From: Chryseobacterium glaciei | GTDB lineage: Bacteria; Bacteroidota; Bacteroidia; Flavobacteriales; Weeksellaceae | DNA length: 64,000 nt | Assembly (NCBI RefSeq): GCF_001648155.1 | Contig: NZ_CP015199.1 | Coordinates: 1,436,501-1,500,500, forward strand | Direction: 5' to 3' | Shown here: in pieces, positions 8,169-17,838 of the stretch | How positions within the stretch are numbered: the stretch's first letter is position 1 | Layout of the letters: the number at the start of each line of letters is the position of its first letter | Notes under the pieces: generated by a model | Seen by the model: only the letters and a program-made list of their open reading frames with translations | What the model was told of the DNA's origin: nothing | The model's database searches: none | Program-made: the position numbers and the translations under genes

Positions 8169-8834
8169 TTAATCCAATTTAGCATGACTTCCTACGTAAT
8201 GTAAGAATTCCTGTCTTGTAATAGGATTTGTTTTGAAAATTCCGCTTAATTCTGCTGTGATGGTAGAACTTGCAGTATCTTTAATTCCTCTGCAATTTAC
8301 ACAAAGATGTTTAGCATCGATGATACAGGCAACATTTTTTGTACCTAAAGCTTCTTTTAACGCGTTCACAATCTGCATTGTCAATCTTTCCTGAACCTGT
8401 GGCCGCTTCGCATAATAATCTACAATCCTGTTAATTTTTGAAAGTCCAATTACTTCGCCATTTGAAATGTAGGCAACATGCGCTCTCCCAATAATTGGTA
8501 AAAAGTGGTGTTCGCAAAAAGAATATACCGTGATATCTTTCTCAACCAACATTTGGCTGTATTTATATTTATTGGAAAATGTAGAAATTCCCGGTTTGTT
8601 TTCCGGTAATAGTCCTCCAAAAATTTCATTTACATACATTTTGGCAACACGCGTTGGGGAATCTTTCAAAGAATCATCTGTCATATCCAATCCCAGCGTT
8701 TCCATAATCTCACCGAAAAGTTCAGTGATCTTTTCTATTTTTTCCTGTGGCGATTTATCAAAAGCATCTTCCCGTATAGGCGTATGTTCTTTTCCTGTGA
8801 AAATATCATCGTCGTTATCAGTAAAATCAACCAT
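8169..8834 (-). CDS. folE: GTP cyclohydrolase I
   Basis: Converts GTP to 7,8-dihydroneopterin triphosphate, the first step of folate (and pterin) synthesis; cytosolic homodecamer. The 221-residue length is normal. The zinc ligands fall at C107 and H110 (in SFCEHHFLPI) and C178 (in HLCVNCRGI), with the same 71-residue interval as C110/C181 in the E. coli enzyme. The substrate-binding stretch GLSKINRIVDYYAKRPQVQE is present. A second cysteine, C181, sits in the ligand loop where many homologues have Met. The first 30 or so residues are acidic and not part of the conserved fold. A candidate promoter lies just upstream. Folate also feeds the metF/metH pathway encoded nearby. Confidence 0.96.
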   Translation of the reverse strand: MVDFTDNDDDIFTGKEHTPIREDAFDKSPQEKIEKITELFGEIMETLGLDMTDDSLKDSPTRVAKMYVNEIFGGLLPENKPGISTFSNKYKYSQMLVEKDITVYSFCEHHFLPIIGRAHVAYISNGEVIGLSKINRIVDYYAKRPQVQERLTMQIVNALKEALGTKNVACIIDAKHLCVNCRGIKDTASSTITAELSGIFKTNPITRQEFLHYVGSHAKLD

Positions 8835-8852
8835 TTTTTATTTAATTTGCAA

Positions 8853-8860
8853 CAAAAATA
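8853..8860 (-). promoter_or_regulatory. Candidate -7 promoter element of folE
   Basis: TATTTTTG on the minus strand matches the Bacteroidetes -7 consensus TAnnTTTG and ends 18 bases before the folE ATG. No well-spaced -33 TTG is obvious. Confidence 0.45.
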
Positions 8861-8932
8861 CGGATAATATCTGTTCGTATATTTCAATTTAACCCAAAAA
8901 TATTACCTCATCTCCTCATTCGTATAAAAGTT

Positions 8933-10087
8933 ATGATTATTGCTGAAGAAGTACACCATGAAAATCAGAAAAAGGAATTTCTAGAATTCCCTGTCAGACT
9001 TTATCAACATGACAAAAACTACATCAGACCTTTAGATAAAGATATTGAAGCTATTTTTGATCCTCAAAAAAATAAATTCTTCAAAACCGGAGAATGCAAA
9101 AGATTCATATTTAAAAATAAAGAAAATAAAACTGTTGGAAAAATCGCAGTTTTCGTCAATCAATTATACGAACAAAATCAACCCACAGGAGGAATTGGAT
9201 TCTTTGATTGCATTAATGATCAGGAAACGGCTAATTTTATTTTTGATTATTGCAAAAAATGGCTTCAGGAAAGAGGAATTAAAGCTATGGACGGACCTAT
9301 AAACTTCGGTGAGAGAGACAAATTCTGGGGATTACTTATTGAAGGATTCATAGAACCTTTATATGGAATGAATTATAACTTCCCTTATTATAAAGAGCTT
9401 CTTGAGAATTATGGTTTTCAAATTTATTTTGAACAGCTTTGTTTTTCAAGACCTATTTTCGCGGAAGTTTCGAGAGTCTTTACAGTTATGCATGCAAAAC
9501 ACAGTAAAAATCCTGCAATTTCAGCAAGACCATTGAAAAAGAATAATCTTGAAAAATTTGCTAAAGACTTTACTGAAATTTATAACAAAGCCTGGGCAGC
9601 GCATGGAGAAGGGAAACAACTTGAGGAAGCAAAGACCTTAAAAATGTTTAAAACGATGAAACCGATCATCAATGAACATATTTCATGGTTCGTTTACGAA
9701 AATGAAAAACCAATTGCCATGTGGATGAATATTCCGGATCTGAATCAATGGTTTAAATATATGAATGGGAAATTTGGATTTATTGAGAAACTAAAATTTC
9801 TATGGATAAAGAAATTCAAAAAGAATGAAAAAATGGTCGGTCTTGTTTTCGGCGTTGTCCCTGAATGGCAGAAAAAAGGACTTGAAGGTTATATGATTTG
9901 GGAAGGTACACAACATCTAAGAAAGCACACTGATTTTAAAGTTACCGAGCTTCAATGGATCGGGGATTTTAATCCTAAAATGATAAAAATTGCAGAAAAT
10001 CTGGATACAGAGGTGACTAGAAAATTGGCGACTTATCGGTACTTGTTTGATAGGGAGAAGGTTTTTGAAAGACACCCTATGTTATAA
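8933..10087 (+). CDS. Acyl-CoA N-acyltransferase-like protein of unknown substrate
   Basis: A 384-residue soluble protein. The layout suggests two tandem GNAT-like halves. The first is residues about 1-130, with KRFIFKNKENKTVGKIAVFV and GGIGFFDCINDQETANFIFD, the beta4-beta5 pattern of GNAT folds. The second is about 190-370, with an internal GLVFGVVPEWQKKGLEGYMI segment that resembles the acetyl-CoA-binding V-P-x-x-Q/R-x-x-G-x-G/A loop. No catalytic residue can be named. Homologues of this type are usually listed as hypothetical or GNAT family in Bacteroidetes. It is transcribed divergently from folE and converges on metF, with a strong shared terminator. The substrate is unknown. Confidence 0.6.
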   Translation: MIIAEEVHHENQKKEFLEFPVRLYQHDKNYIRPLDKDIEAIFDPQKNKFFKTGECKRFIFKNKENKTVGKIAVFVNQLYEQNQPTGGIGFFDCINDQETANFIFDYCKKWLQERGIKAMDGPINFGERDKFWGLLIEGFIEPLYGMNYNFPYYKELLENYGFQIYFEQLCFSRPIFAEVSRVFTVMHAKHSKNPAISARPLKKNNLEKFAKDFTEIYNKAWAAHGEGKQLEEAKTLKMFKTMKPIINEHISWFVYENEKPIAMWMNIPDLNQWFKYMNGKFGFIEKLKFLWIKKFKKNEKMVGLVFGVVPEWQKKGLEGYMIWEGTQHLRKHTDFKVTELQWIGDFNPKMIKIAENLDTEVTRKLATYRYLFDREKVFERHPML

Positions 10088-10090
10088 GAT

Positions 10091-10127
10091 AAAGTTTCGG
10101 CGCAGCCTTTGGCTGCGCCGAAACTTT
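10091..10127. terminator. Strong bidirectional terminator between the GNAT-like gene and metF
   Basis: A perfect 17-bp stem (AAAGTTTCGGCGCAGCC and its complement) with a 3-base TTT loop, far more G+C-rich than its surroundings. The outer AAAG/CTTT provides a U-run in both directions, so it can stop both the plus-strand gene and the whole methionine operon. Confidence 0.88.
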
Positions 10128-10141
10128 TAAAATCAAATATT

Positions 10142-11098
10142 TTAAAATAGCTCTCCTGCTACTTTTTTAATATTGTCACTTTTCCCCATTGAGTAGAAAT
10201 GTAAAACAGGAACTCCAAAATCAAGAAGTTCTTTGCATTGATTGATTGCCCATTCTACCCCGATTTGCTTTACGGCTTCATTGTTTTTAGCACTTTCCAC
10301 TTCATTAATTAAATCTTCCGGTAAATCGATTTTGAAAACCTGTGGTAATAATTTCAAATGTCTTTTTGTTGCAATTGGTTTAATTCCAGGGATAATTGGA
10401 ACTGTAATTCCCATTTCTCTCGCCTTTGTCACAAACTCGATAAACCTTTTATTATCAAAAAACATTTGAGTTACGATATAGTCTGCTCCGGCATCCACTT
10501 TTTGTTTCAGCCATTTTAAGTCGTAGTTCATGGAAGGTGCTTCCATATGTTTTTCAGGATAGCCGGCTACTCCAATGCAAAACTTGTTATTTTCTTCACA
10601 AGCCTGCTCGTCATGAAGGTATTTTCCTCTTCCTAAATCATTAATTTGATGAACCAAATCCATCGCACTCGCGTGACCTCCTTTTGTAGGTTCAAAATAC
10701 TGGTGTCCTTTCATTGCATCACCACGAAGCGCCATTACATTATCAATCCCAAGATACATACAGTCTACTAAAAGATATTCTGTTTCTTCTTTTGTAAACC
10801 CTCCACAAAGCAAATGCGGAACGGTATCTACATTATATTTATGCTGAATTGCCGAACAAATCCCCAATGTTCCGGGACGCATTCTGGTAATTTTACGTTC
10901 CATCAGACCGTTGCCTTTATCAATGTAAATATATTCTTCGCGAGAAGTCGTCACATCAATAAAAGGAGGTTTAAATTCCATCAAAGGGTCTATATTTCCA
11001 TACAAATCTTCAATTCCGATTCCTTTCTGAGGCGGAACAACTTCTAAGGAGAACAAAGTTTTTCCGTTTGCATTTTTTATGTGTTCTGTAATCTTCAT
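10142..11098 (-). CDS. metF: 5,10-methylenetetrahydrofolate reductase
   Basis: FAD enzyme that reduces 5,10-methylene-THF to 5-methyl-THF, the methyl donor for MetH. The 318-residue TIM-barrel length is right for bacterial MetF. Visible family motifs are FSLEVVPPQKG near the start (catalytic Glu region), DVTTSREEY, GDAMKGHQYF (a Bacteroidetes variant of the usual LRGD loop: MALRGDAMKG), and DYIVTQMFFDNKRF. It is the last gene of the operon, 9 bases after the MetH C-part, so folate methyl supply and its use are co-expressed. It should be controlled by the SAM riboswitch at the operon head. Confidence 0.96.
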   Translation of the reverse strand: MKITEHIKNANGKTLFSLEVVPPQKGIGIEDLYGNIDPLMEFKPPFIDVTTSREEYIYIDKGNGLMERKITRMRPGTLGICSAIQHKYNVDTVPHLLCGGFTKEETEYLLVDCMYLGIDNVMALRGDAMKGHQYFEPTKGGHASAMDLVHQINDLGRGKYLHDEQACEENNKFCIGVAGYPEKHMEAPSMNYDLKWLKQKVDAGADYIVTQMFFDNKRFIEFVTKAREMGITVPIIPGIKPIATKRHLKLLPQVFKIDLPEDLINEVESAKNNEAVKQIGVEWAINQCKELLDFGVPVLHFYSMGKSDNIKKVAGELF

Positions 11099-11107
11099 GT
11101 TTAAATT

Positions 11108-13768
11108 TTAATCTGCTAAATTAGGTGACAACCATTTTCTGGCTTCCTGTAAAGAAATTCCTTTCCTCTTAGAATAGTCTTTCAACTGATCTTCTGTAAT
11201 TTTTCCGAGCCCAAAATATTTTGCATGCGGACTTCCGAAATAATATCCGGAAACGGCAGCTGTCGGAAACATTGCTAAGCTTTCTGTAAGATAAACTCCG
11301 ATATTTTCTTCTACTTTTAAAAGATCCCAAATGGCATGTTTTTCCAAATGATCTGGACAAGCCGGATAGCCCGGTGCAGGACGAACTCCTTTATATTTTT
11401 CAGCAATTAAATCATCATTGCTTAAATTTTCCTGATTGGCATATCCCCAATATTCTGTTCTTACTTTTTTATGTAAAAATTCAGCATAAGCTTCTGCAAA
11501 ACGGTCAGCCAAAGCTTTTACCATGATTGCATTATAATCGTCATTGGCTTTTTCATATTCATCTGACAATTCATCAGTTCCAAAACCTGTAGTCACACAG
11601 AAAGCTCCTACATAATCAGTTTTTCCTGAACTTTGAGGAGCAATAAAATCGCTTAATGCTAAATATTCTTTGCCTTTAGATTTTTGAAGCTGCTGTCTTA
11701 ATGTGATAAATTTAGATTGCTGCTGATCATTTTCATCAAAAATTAAAATATCATCATCTTCAGTTGAATTTGCCTTGAAAATTCCGAAGATCGCTTTGGC
11801 TGTCAATGCTTTTTCATCTAAAATTTTCTTTAAAATAACCTGAGCATCTTTAAATAATTCTTTGGCCTGCTCTCCTACCACCTCATCATCAAAAATATTC
11901 GGGTACTTCCCATGAAGATCCCAACTTCTGAAAAATGGTGACCAGTCGATAAACGGAACCAATTCATTCAAATCCTGACCTTCAAAAACCTGTACCCCTA
12001 AATTATTCGGTGTGAAAATTTCTTCGTTTTCCCAGTCGATTTTAAATTTATCTTTTCTTGCATCTTCAATCGAAACATATTCCTTATCAATTTGTCTGTT
12101 CAGGAATTTTTCACGGAAATCTGAATAGTCACTCTTTAAATCGTTTACATATTCTTTATTTCTATCTCCTAATAAAGAACTCACCACGTTTACCGCTCTG
12201 GAAGCATCGTTAACGTGAACAACTGCATTTTTATATTTTAAATCTATTTTTACCGCAGTATGTGCTTTTGAAGTCGTTGCACCACCGATCAATAATGGGA
12301 AATTAAGATTCTGACGTTCTAATTCTGATGCGATGTACACCATTTCATCTAAACTTGGCGTGATCAAACCACTCAGACCAATAACATCTACATTATGTTC
12401 AATTGCAGCCTGAATAATTTTCTCGGCAGGAACCATTACTCCAAGATCTACAATCTCATAATTGTTACAACCCAACACAACGCTCACAATATTTTTACCA
12501 ATATCATGAACGTCACCTTTTACCGTTGCCATTAAGATTTTACCGTTGGCAGGTCTTTCACCGTCTTTTTCAGCTTCAATAAATGGTTGTAAATAGGCCA
12601 CCGCCTTTTTCATTACCCTTGCCGATTTTACAACTTGTGGAAGGAACATTTTTCCGCTTCCGAATAAGTCACCAACAACACCCATTCCTGTCATTAAATT
12701 AACTTCAATAACATGTAACGGTTTGGCAGATTGTAACCTTGCTTCTTCTACATCTTCTTCAATAAAACGGTCGATCCCTTTTACTAAAGAGTGTGTAATT
12801 CTTTCCTGTAAAGGTCTGGTACGCCATTCTAGTTCTTCAACGACTTCTTTTTTGACAGATTTATTCTTTTCAGAATAATCCAACAACCTTTCTGTTGCAT
12901 CTTCTCTTTTGTCGAGAATCACGTCTTCTACAAGACCTAATAATTCTTTATTAATTTCATCATAAACTTCCAACATTGCTGGGTTTACAATTCCAATATT
13001 CATTCCTGCCTGAATCGCGTGATAAAGGAAAACCGAGTGCATCGCTTCTCTCACCGTATCATTTCCTCGGAAAGAGAACGAAACATTGCTTACACCTCCA
13101 CTTACAGACGCATACGGAAGATTTTGACGAACCCATCTTGTCGCTTCGATGAAGTCGATTGCATTTCTTCTATGTTCATCCATTCCAGTTGCAACAGGGA
13201 AAATATTTAAATCGAAAATAATATCCTCAGCCGGAAACTTCACCTCATCAACTAAAATATCATAAGACCTTTTAGTGATTTCAAGCCTACGATCGTAGGT
13301 ATCAGCTTGTCCGTCTTCATCAAAAGCCATGACAATAACCGCTGCACCGTATCTCTTTATGGCTTTAGCCTGTTTTACAAATTCCTCTTTACCACCTTTT
13401 AAACTGATAGAATTTACTACAGATTTTCCTTGAACAACCTGTAATCCAGCTTCTAAAATCTCCCATTTCGAGGAGTCAATCATGATCGGAATTCTGGAAA
13501 TATCCGGTTCTGAACCTACTAAGTTCAGGAATTTTATCATGGATGCTTTTCCATCGATCAATCCGTCATCAAAATTAACGTCAAGGATCTGTGCGCCGCC
13601 TTCAACCTGATGACGGGCAATATCCAAAGCTTCAGAAAATTTCTCTTCTTTAATTAATCTTAAAAACTTTTTGGAACCGGCAACATTCGTCCTTTCACCA
13701 ACGTTGATAAAATTACTTTCCGGAGTTATAATAAGAGGCTCAAGGCCCGATAGTCTTAAATATTTCAT
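11108..13768 (-). CDS. metH: Methionine synthase, folate/cobalamin/activation part (MetH C-terminal protein)
   Basis: Cobalamin-dependent methionine synthase lacking the homocysteine domain, which is encoded by the next gene upstream. Of 886 residues, about 1-290 are the pterin-binding (methyl-THF) barrel ([29 protein letters not shown]). About 320-400 are the cobalamin cap. About 405-550 are the B12-binding Rossmann domain, with the lower-ligand H421 in DVHDIGKN. About 600-886 are the AdoMet-binding reactivation domain ([12 protein letters not shown]). The E. coli enzyme is one chain of about 1,227 residues; here 336 plus 886 add up to the same content. It starts 64 bases after the homocysteine-domain gene, so both are probably made from the same mRNA. 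Confidence 0.96.
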   Translation of the reverse strand: MKYLRLSGLEPLIITPESNFINVGERTNVAGSKKFLRLIKEEKFSEALDIARHQVEGGAQILDVNFDDGLIDGKASMIKFLNLVGSEPDISRIPIMIDSSKWEILEAGLQVVQGKSVVNSISLKGGKEEFVKQAKAIKRYGAAVIVMAFDEDGQADTYDRRLEITKRSYDILVDEVKFPAEDIIFDLNIFPVATGMDEHRRNAIDFIEATRWVRQNLPYASVSGGVSNVSFSFRGNDTVREAMHSVFLYHAIQAGMNIGIVNPAMLEVYDEINKELLGLVEDVILDKREDATERLLDYSEKNKSVKKEVVEELEWRTRPLQERITHSLVKGIDRFIEEDVEEARLQSAKPLHVIEVNLMTGMGVVGDLFGSGKMFLPQVVKSARVMKKAVAYLQPFIEAEKDGERPANGKILMATVKGDVHDIGKNIVSVVLGCNNYEIVDLGVMVPAEKIIQAAIEHNVDVIGLSGLITPSLDEMVYIASELERQNLNFPLLIGGATTSKAHTAVKIDLKYKNAVVHVNDASRAVNVVSSLLGDRNKEYVNDLKSDYSDFREKFLNRQIDKEYVSIEDARKDKFKIDWENEEIFTPNNLGVQVFEGQDLNELVPFIDWSPFFRSWDLHGKYPNIFDDEVVGEQAKELFKDAQVILKKILDEKALTAKAIFGIFKANSTEDDDILIFDENDQQQSKFITLRQQLQKSKGKEYLALSDFIAPQSSGKTDYVGAFCVTTGFGTDELSDEYEKANDDYNAIMVKALADRFAEAYAEFLHKKVRTEYWGYANQENLSNDDLIAEKYKGVRPAPGYPACPDHLEKHAIWDLLKVEENIGVYLTESLAMFPTAAVSGYYFGSPHAKYFGLGKITEDQLKDYSKRKGISLQEARKWLSPNLAD

Positions 13769-13832
13769 TAATTGTGTATTCTTCTAAAATAAATTAGTAG
13801 CGTTAATTCTAATGCAATAAGTGTTGAAAAAT

Positions 13833-14843
13833 TTATACAATTTCTCTCACTTTTCTTGGCTCATATTTATCAACCAAATCTGCAATTGCTTTGATATGAT
13901 CTGGTGTTGTACCACAGCAACCTCCGATGATATTGATGAGTCCTTTTTCTACGTATTCTCTGATTTGTTCTGCCATAAATTCTGGCGTTTCATCATATTT
14001 TCCGAACGCATTTGGCAGACCAGCATTGGGATACGCTGAAACAAAGAAATCTGAATTATGTGCCAACGTTTCCAAATAGGGCGTTAATTGATTTGCTCCT
14101 AAAGCACAATTGAAACCAACGCTCAATAAATTTAAATGTGAAACTGAGATCAAAAATGCTTCTGCAGTTTGTCCGCTTAACGTTCTTCCTGATGCATCGG
14201 TAATTGTTCCTGAAACCATGATTGGAATTTTAATTCCTCTTTCTTCGCTGATTTCATCAATAGCGAAAAGAGCAGCTTTTGCATTCAATGTATCGAAAAT
14301 AGTTTCTACCAATAAAATATCTGAACCTCCATCTAATAAAGCTTCAGACTGTTGTTTGTAGGCAATTCTTAATTCATCAAAAGTGATTGCTCTGTATCCT
14401 GGATCGTTTACATCAGGGCTTAAACTTGCCGTTCTGTTGGTTGGCCCGATTGAACCTGCTACAAATCTTGGTTTATCAGGATTTTGAGCGGTAAATTCAT
14501 CACAAACTTTTCTTGCAATTTTTGCAGATTCATAGTTCAGTTCGTACACCAACTCTTCCATATGATAATCTGCCATTGCAATGGTTGTTCCTGAAAAGGT
14601 GTTGGTTTCCAAAATATCAGCTCCGGCTTCCAAGTACTTTTTATGAACTTCCTCGATCGCATGAGGTTGCGTTAATGAAAGTAAATCATTATTTCCTTTT
14701 ACAGGGTGCTCATAATCCTTGAACCTTTCGCCACGGTAATCTTCTTCCTCGAATTTATACCGCTGAAGCATTGTTCCCATTGCTCCGTCAAGAATTAAAA
14801 TTCTTTCTGATAACGCTTTATATAATTGTTCTGAATTTTTCAT
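13833..14843 (-). CDS. metH: Homocysteine S-methyltransferase domain of methionine synthase (split MetH N-terminal protein)
   Basis: A 336-residue zinc barrel that binds and activates homocysteine. It corresponds to the N-terminal domain of MetH. The three zinc cysteines are present: C246 in GFNCALG, and C309 and C310 in [10 protein letters not shown]. The start [14 protein letters not shown] is the typical MetH beginning, which argues against a stand-alone betaine- or S-methylmethionine-using enzyme. Because the folate, B12 and activation domains follow as a separate gene, the two proteins must associate to work. Such splitting is known in Bacteroidetes. Confidence 0.95.
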   Translation of the reverse strand: MKNSEQLYKALSERILILDGAMGTMLQRYKFEEEDYRGERFKDYEHPVKGNNDLLSLTQPHAIEEVHKKYLEAGADILETNTFSGTTIAMADYHMEELVYELNYESAKIARKVCDEFTAQNPDKPRFVAGSIGPTNRTASLSPDVNDPGYRAITFDELRIAYKQQSEALLDGGSDILLVETIFDTLNAKAALFAIDEISEERGIKIPIMVSGTITDASGRTLSGQTAEAFLISVSHLNLLSVGFNCALGANQLTPYLETLAHNSDFFVSAYPNAGLPNAFGKYDETPEFMAEQIREYVEKGLINIIGGCCGTTPDHIKAIADLVDKYEPRKVREIV

Positions 14844-14889
14844 TTTATTTATTTTTCATTGGTGAATTAATCCGTTGATTGATATTTTT

Positions 14890-14934
14890 CCACAGGTTTC
14901 ACCTATGGCTATTTTTGTTGAACCCTTCGGGTTC
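14890..14934. repeat. Palindromic intergenic repeat, family A, copy 1
   Basis: Two adjacent hairpins: CCACAGGT-ttc-ACCTATGG, then GAACCC-ttc-GGGTTC. The same pair with the same spacing occurs at 16247-16291. The element sits in the gap between the trans-sulfuration gene and the homocysteine-domain gene and would be transcribed within the operon, where it could stabilise or punctuate the mRNA. It looks like a REP-type repeat. Confidence 0.7.
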
Positions 14935-15025
14935 TTTTGCAGCCCGACTTGAGCGGAAATCCTTTTTTATCAGGCCAAAGCGATGGAAAAAAGATTGGGA
15001 GCGGAAGGCGGATACAGCTGCCCAA
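14935..15025. repeat. G+C-rich stretch next to repeat A, probable part of a longer interspersed repeat
   Basis: About 90 bases of clearly higher G+C than the flanks, with words such as GCTGTATCCGCC, CCATCGCTTTGGCC and TTTCCGCTCAAGTCGGGC on the minus strand. It carries short open frames on both strands that look like composition artefacts. It directly follows the stop codon of the trans-sulfuration gene. I believe it is a multi-copy intergenic element found across flavobacterial genomes; that is from memory and not provable from this window. Confidence 0.4.
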
Positions 15026-15029
15026 ATAA

Positions 15030-16196
15030 TTAATCCAATGCCTGTTTCAGATCTGCGATGATATCGTCTACATTTTCCAACCCTACCGAACAACGAACTA
15101 AACCAGCCGTAATTCCCACTTCATTTCTTTCTTCATCTGACAATTTCGAGTGCGTGGTAGAAGCCGGATGCGTAACAATTGTTCTGGTATCACCCAAGTT
15201 TGCAGAAAGAGAACACATTTTTATTTTATCTAAAAAGTTTCTTCCGCCTTCAATTCCGCCTTTGATCTCGAATGCAACGATATTTCCACCCAACTTCATC
15301 TGTTTTTTTGCCACTTCATAACTTGGATGAGAAGGCAAGAATGGATATTTTGTCAATTCTACATTCGGATGACTTTCTAAAAACTCGGCTACTTTTAAGG
15401 CATTTTCGCAGTGCTTTTCTACACGAATTGCTAATGTTTCCAAACTTTTTGATAGAACCCAAGCGTTGAAAGGTGACATTGCAGGTCCAGTATTTCTTGC
15501 GAAAAGATAAATTTCACGAATCAAATCTTCTCTACCAACCGCTACTCCACCTAAAACACGACCCTGACCGTCAATCAATTTCGTTGCTGAATGAACAACA
15601 ACATCTGCACCATATTTAATCGGCTGTTGAAGATAAGGTGTTGCAAAACAATTATCTACAATGAAAATAAGATTATGTTTTTTCGCTATTTTTCCAAAAA
15701 ACTCTAAATCTAATACTTCAATTGCAGGATTTGTAGGTGTTTCAAGATATAAAATCTTGGTATTTGGTTGAATATATTTTTCTACGTTTTCTGCATCTTC
15801 TGCTTTGAAATAAGTTGTTTCGATATTCCATTTCGGGAAATATTTTGTGAACAACGTATGCGTAGATCCGAAAACCGACTGACAACTTACGATATGATCT
15901 CCAGCATTTAACAAAGTCGCAAATGTTGAATAGATCGCTGCCATTCCTGTTGCGAAAGCATATCCTGCTTCTGCACCTTCCATTTTCACAATTTTATCTG
16001 TGAATTCCGTAACGTTGGGATTTGAAAATCGGCTGTATAAATTCTTTGGTTTTTCTTCTGCAAAACTAGCTCTCATATCTTCCGCATCCTGAAAAATAAA
16101 GCTGGATGTAAGATATAAAGGTGTAGAATGCTCATCAAACTGGGTTCTTTCAGTTTGTGTTCTTATTGCGAAGGTTTCAAAATTTTCGTTTTCCAT
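15030..16196 (-). CDS. PLP-dependent trans-sulfuration enzyme (O-acyl-homoserine sulfhydrylase / cystathionine gamma-synthase type)
   Basis: A 388-residue Cys/Met-metabolism PLP enzyme. The cofactor lysine is K206 in HSATKLIDGQGR. Family motifs are YSRFSNPNVTEF, FATGMAAIYSTF, YLETPTNPAIEV and VDNCFATPYLQQP. In the operon it follows metX (homoserine acylation) and homoserine dehydrogenase. It therefore most likely makes homocysteine directly from O-acetylhomoserine and sulfide (MetY/MetZ activity) or cystathionine from cysteine (MetB). Sequence alone does not separate these, so I give no gene symbol. It is framed by palindromic repeats on both sides. Confidence 0.92.
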   Translation of the reverse strand: MENENFETFAIRTQTERTQFDEHSTPLYLTSSFIFQDAEDMRASFAEEKPKNLYSRFSNPNVTEFTDKIVKMEGAEAGYAFATGMAAIYSTFATLLNAGDHIVSCQSVFGSTHTLFTKYFPKWNIETTYFKAEDAENVEKYIQPNTKILYLETPTNPAIEVLDLEFFGKIAKKHNLIFIVDNCFATPYLQQPIKYGADVVVHSATKLIDGQGRVLGGVAVGREDLIREIYLFARNTGPAMSPFNAWVLSKSLETLAIRVEKHCENALKVAEFLESHPNVELTKYPFLPSHPSYEVAKKQMKLGGNIVAFEIKGGIEGGRNFLDKIKMCSLSANLGDTRTIVTHPASTTHSKLSDEERNEVGITAGLVRCSVGLENVDDIIADLKQALD

Positions 16197-16207
16197 TTCT
16201 ATATTTT

Positions 16208-16291
16208 CCGTAGGTTTTATTTACGGTTGTTTGTTATTATTTCGTTCCCTAGGTTTCACCTACGGCTATTGATATTGAACCCTTCGGGTTC
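16208..16291. repeat. Palindromic intergenic repeat, family A, copy 2 with an extra half-copy
   Basis: A full copy at 16247-16291 has the hairpins CCCTAGGT-ttc-ACCTACGG and GAACCC-ttc-GGGTTC. A further single hairpin, CCGTAGGT-ttt-ATTTACGG, is at 16208-16226. Together they fill the 100-base gap between homoserine dehydrogenase and the trans-sulfuration gene. Sequence changes relative to copy 1 mostly keep base pairing. Confidence 0.7.
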
Positions 16292-16296
16292 GCTGA

Positions 16297-17835
16297 TTAT
16301 TTAGTTTCACTTACTCTTAAAATATCTCCGAAAACACCTCTTGCAGTAACCTGAGCTCCAGCTCCGGCTCCCATAATTACGATTGGATTTTCACCATAAC
16401 TTTCAGTATAAATTTCAAAAATTGAATCTGAACCTTTTAATTGTCCTAATGCGGAAGTTGCGGGAACAGAGATTAATTTTACATCCAATTCACCTTTGTC
16501 TTTTTGTAAATCACCATGCAAGTCTCCAACATATCTCAATACATGACCAGGCTCTTGGTTTTCCTTGATTTTTTGATATTCATCATCCAAGTCTCCAAGT
16601 CTTGTAAGAAATTCCGGTTTAGAAATAGATGATAAACTTTCAGGAACAAGATTTTGAATATTGATATCATCAAATTCATTAATTAAGTCTAGTTCTCTAG
16701 CCAAAATCAATAATTTTCTAGCAACATCATTTCCTGACAAGTCTTCTCTTGGATCCGGTTCTGTATAGCCTTTTTCTAGCGCTTCATTGATGATTGTTGA
16801 AAATTTATCATCTCTTAAAGAAAAATTGTTGAAAACATAACTCAATGTTCCGGAGAATACTCCTTTAATTCTTGTGATATTTTCTCCTGAAAGGTGTAAA
16901 AGTTTTATAGTATCAATTAATGGTAATCCCGCCCCAACATTGGTTTCGTATAGATAACGTCTGTTATTTTTGTTCAACGTATATCTTAGTTTACGGTATT
17001 CTTCGATTGGAAGGGTATTGAAAATTTTATTGGAAGAAACCAAGTCGAATCCGTTTTCTGCTAAAGCATGATAATTATGAACAAAATCTTTACTAGCGGT
17101 GTTATCAACAACAATCAGGTTTTCCAATTGATTTTCTTTTGAGAACTTGATTAATTCCTGGACATCAGATGGACTTTCTGCAGCTAAAACCTCATCGCTC
17201 CAGTTGCTATCAAACCCTGTTTTATTGAACGCAATTTTTCTTGAATTGGCAACTGCTACCACTTTAAGATCGATTTTTTTACGTCTTCTGATTTCTTCCG
17301 ATGACTGTAAAACCTGTTCTATCAAAGTCTTTCCAACGTTTCCGTGTCCGATAATTGCTAAATGAACCGTTTTTGGTTTTTTAGACGTTTCAGATTCGAT
17401 GATATTTTTTGCTTTTTCGTCTTGTGAAGAAGTTACCACAATATTGATACGCTTTTCGCTTCCTACTTGATTTAAAAGCAATGGAAAAACGTTGTTTCTA
17501 GCTAATTCAGCCAACACTTTATTTAAATCTTCTGCAACAAAACCTATTACAGAAACATTATTTATACTGTAAATCTGAGAAACTTTTCCCGATTTTCTTT
17601 CTGCTTCAAATTCGTCAATCAGACAATTTACCGCTTTTTCGGAATCAGCTTCCTGAACCAAAATTGATAATCCGTTTTCAATTGCCTGTTGAGAAATTAC
17701 TCCAACACTTATTCTCGCTAAAGTAAGCGCTTTAAAAATTCTTCCGTCAATCCCGATTTCACCTAAGAAATCTTCCCCTTCAAATTTGATGATTGATCTG
17801 TTTTTTAAAAATTTTATTTCGTTAGCATTTTTCAT
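16297..17835 (-). CDS. Homoserine dehydrogenase with N-terminal ACT regulatory region
   Basis: Reduces aspartate semialdehyde to homoserine with NAD(P)H, the branch step to methionine and threonine. Of 512 residues, the first 150 or so look like the tandem ACT domains found between kinase and dehydrogenase in ThrA (for example SIYSINNVSVIGFVAEDLN in part). Next is a Rossmann domain starting at about residue 160 with IIGHGNVGKTLIEQV. The catalytic domain then follows with DPREDLSGNDVARK and LSGTLSYVFNNF. There is no aspartokinase domain, so this looks like ThrA without its kinase. It starts 3 bases after metX. ACT domains suggest feedback control by an amino acid in addition to the riboswitch. 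Confidence 0.9.
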   Translation of the reverse strand: MKNANEIKFLKNRSIIKFEGEDFLGEIGIDGRIFKALTLARISVGVISQQAIENGLSILVQEADSEKAVNCLIDEFEAERKSGKVSQIYSINNVSVIGFVAEDLNKVLAELARNNVFPLLLNQVGSEKRINIVVTSSQDEKAKNIIESETSKKPKTVHLAIIGHGNVGKTLIEQVLQSSEEIRRRKKIDLKVVAVANSRKIAFNKTGFDSNWSDEVLAAESPSDVQELIKFSKENQLENLIVVDNTASKDFVHNYHALAENGFDLVSSNKIFNTLPIEEYRKLRYTLNKNNRRYLYETNVGAGLPLIDTIKLLHLSGENITRIKGVFSGTLSYVFNNFSLRDDKFSTIINEALEKGYTEPDPREDLSGNDVARKLLILARELDLINEFDDINIQNLVPESLSSISKPEFLTRLGDLDDEYQKIKENQEPGHVLRYVGDLHGDLQKDKGELDVKLISVPATSALGQLKGSDSIFEIYTESYGENPIVIMGAGAGAQVTARGVFGDILRVSETK

Positions 17836-17838
17836 CGT

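Noticed and set aside
14879..15093. Open frames on both strands across the G+C-rich intergenic block
   Set aside because: Overlapping frames on opposite strands in a repeat-like block without gene-like starts or conservation cues; one runs into the trans-sulfuration gene. Treated as repeat DNA.
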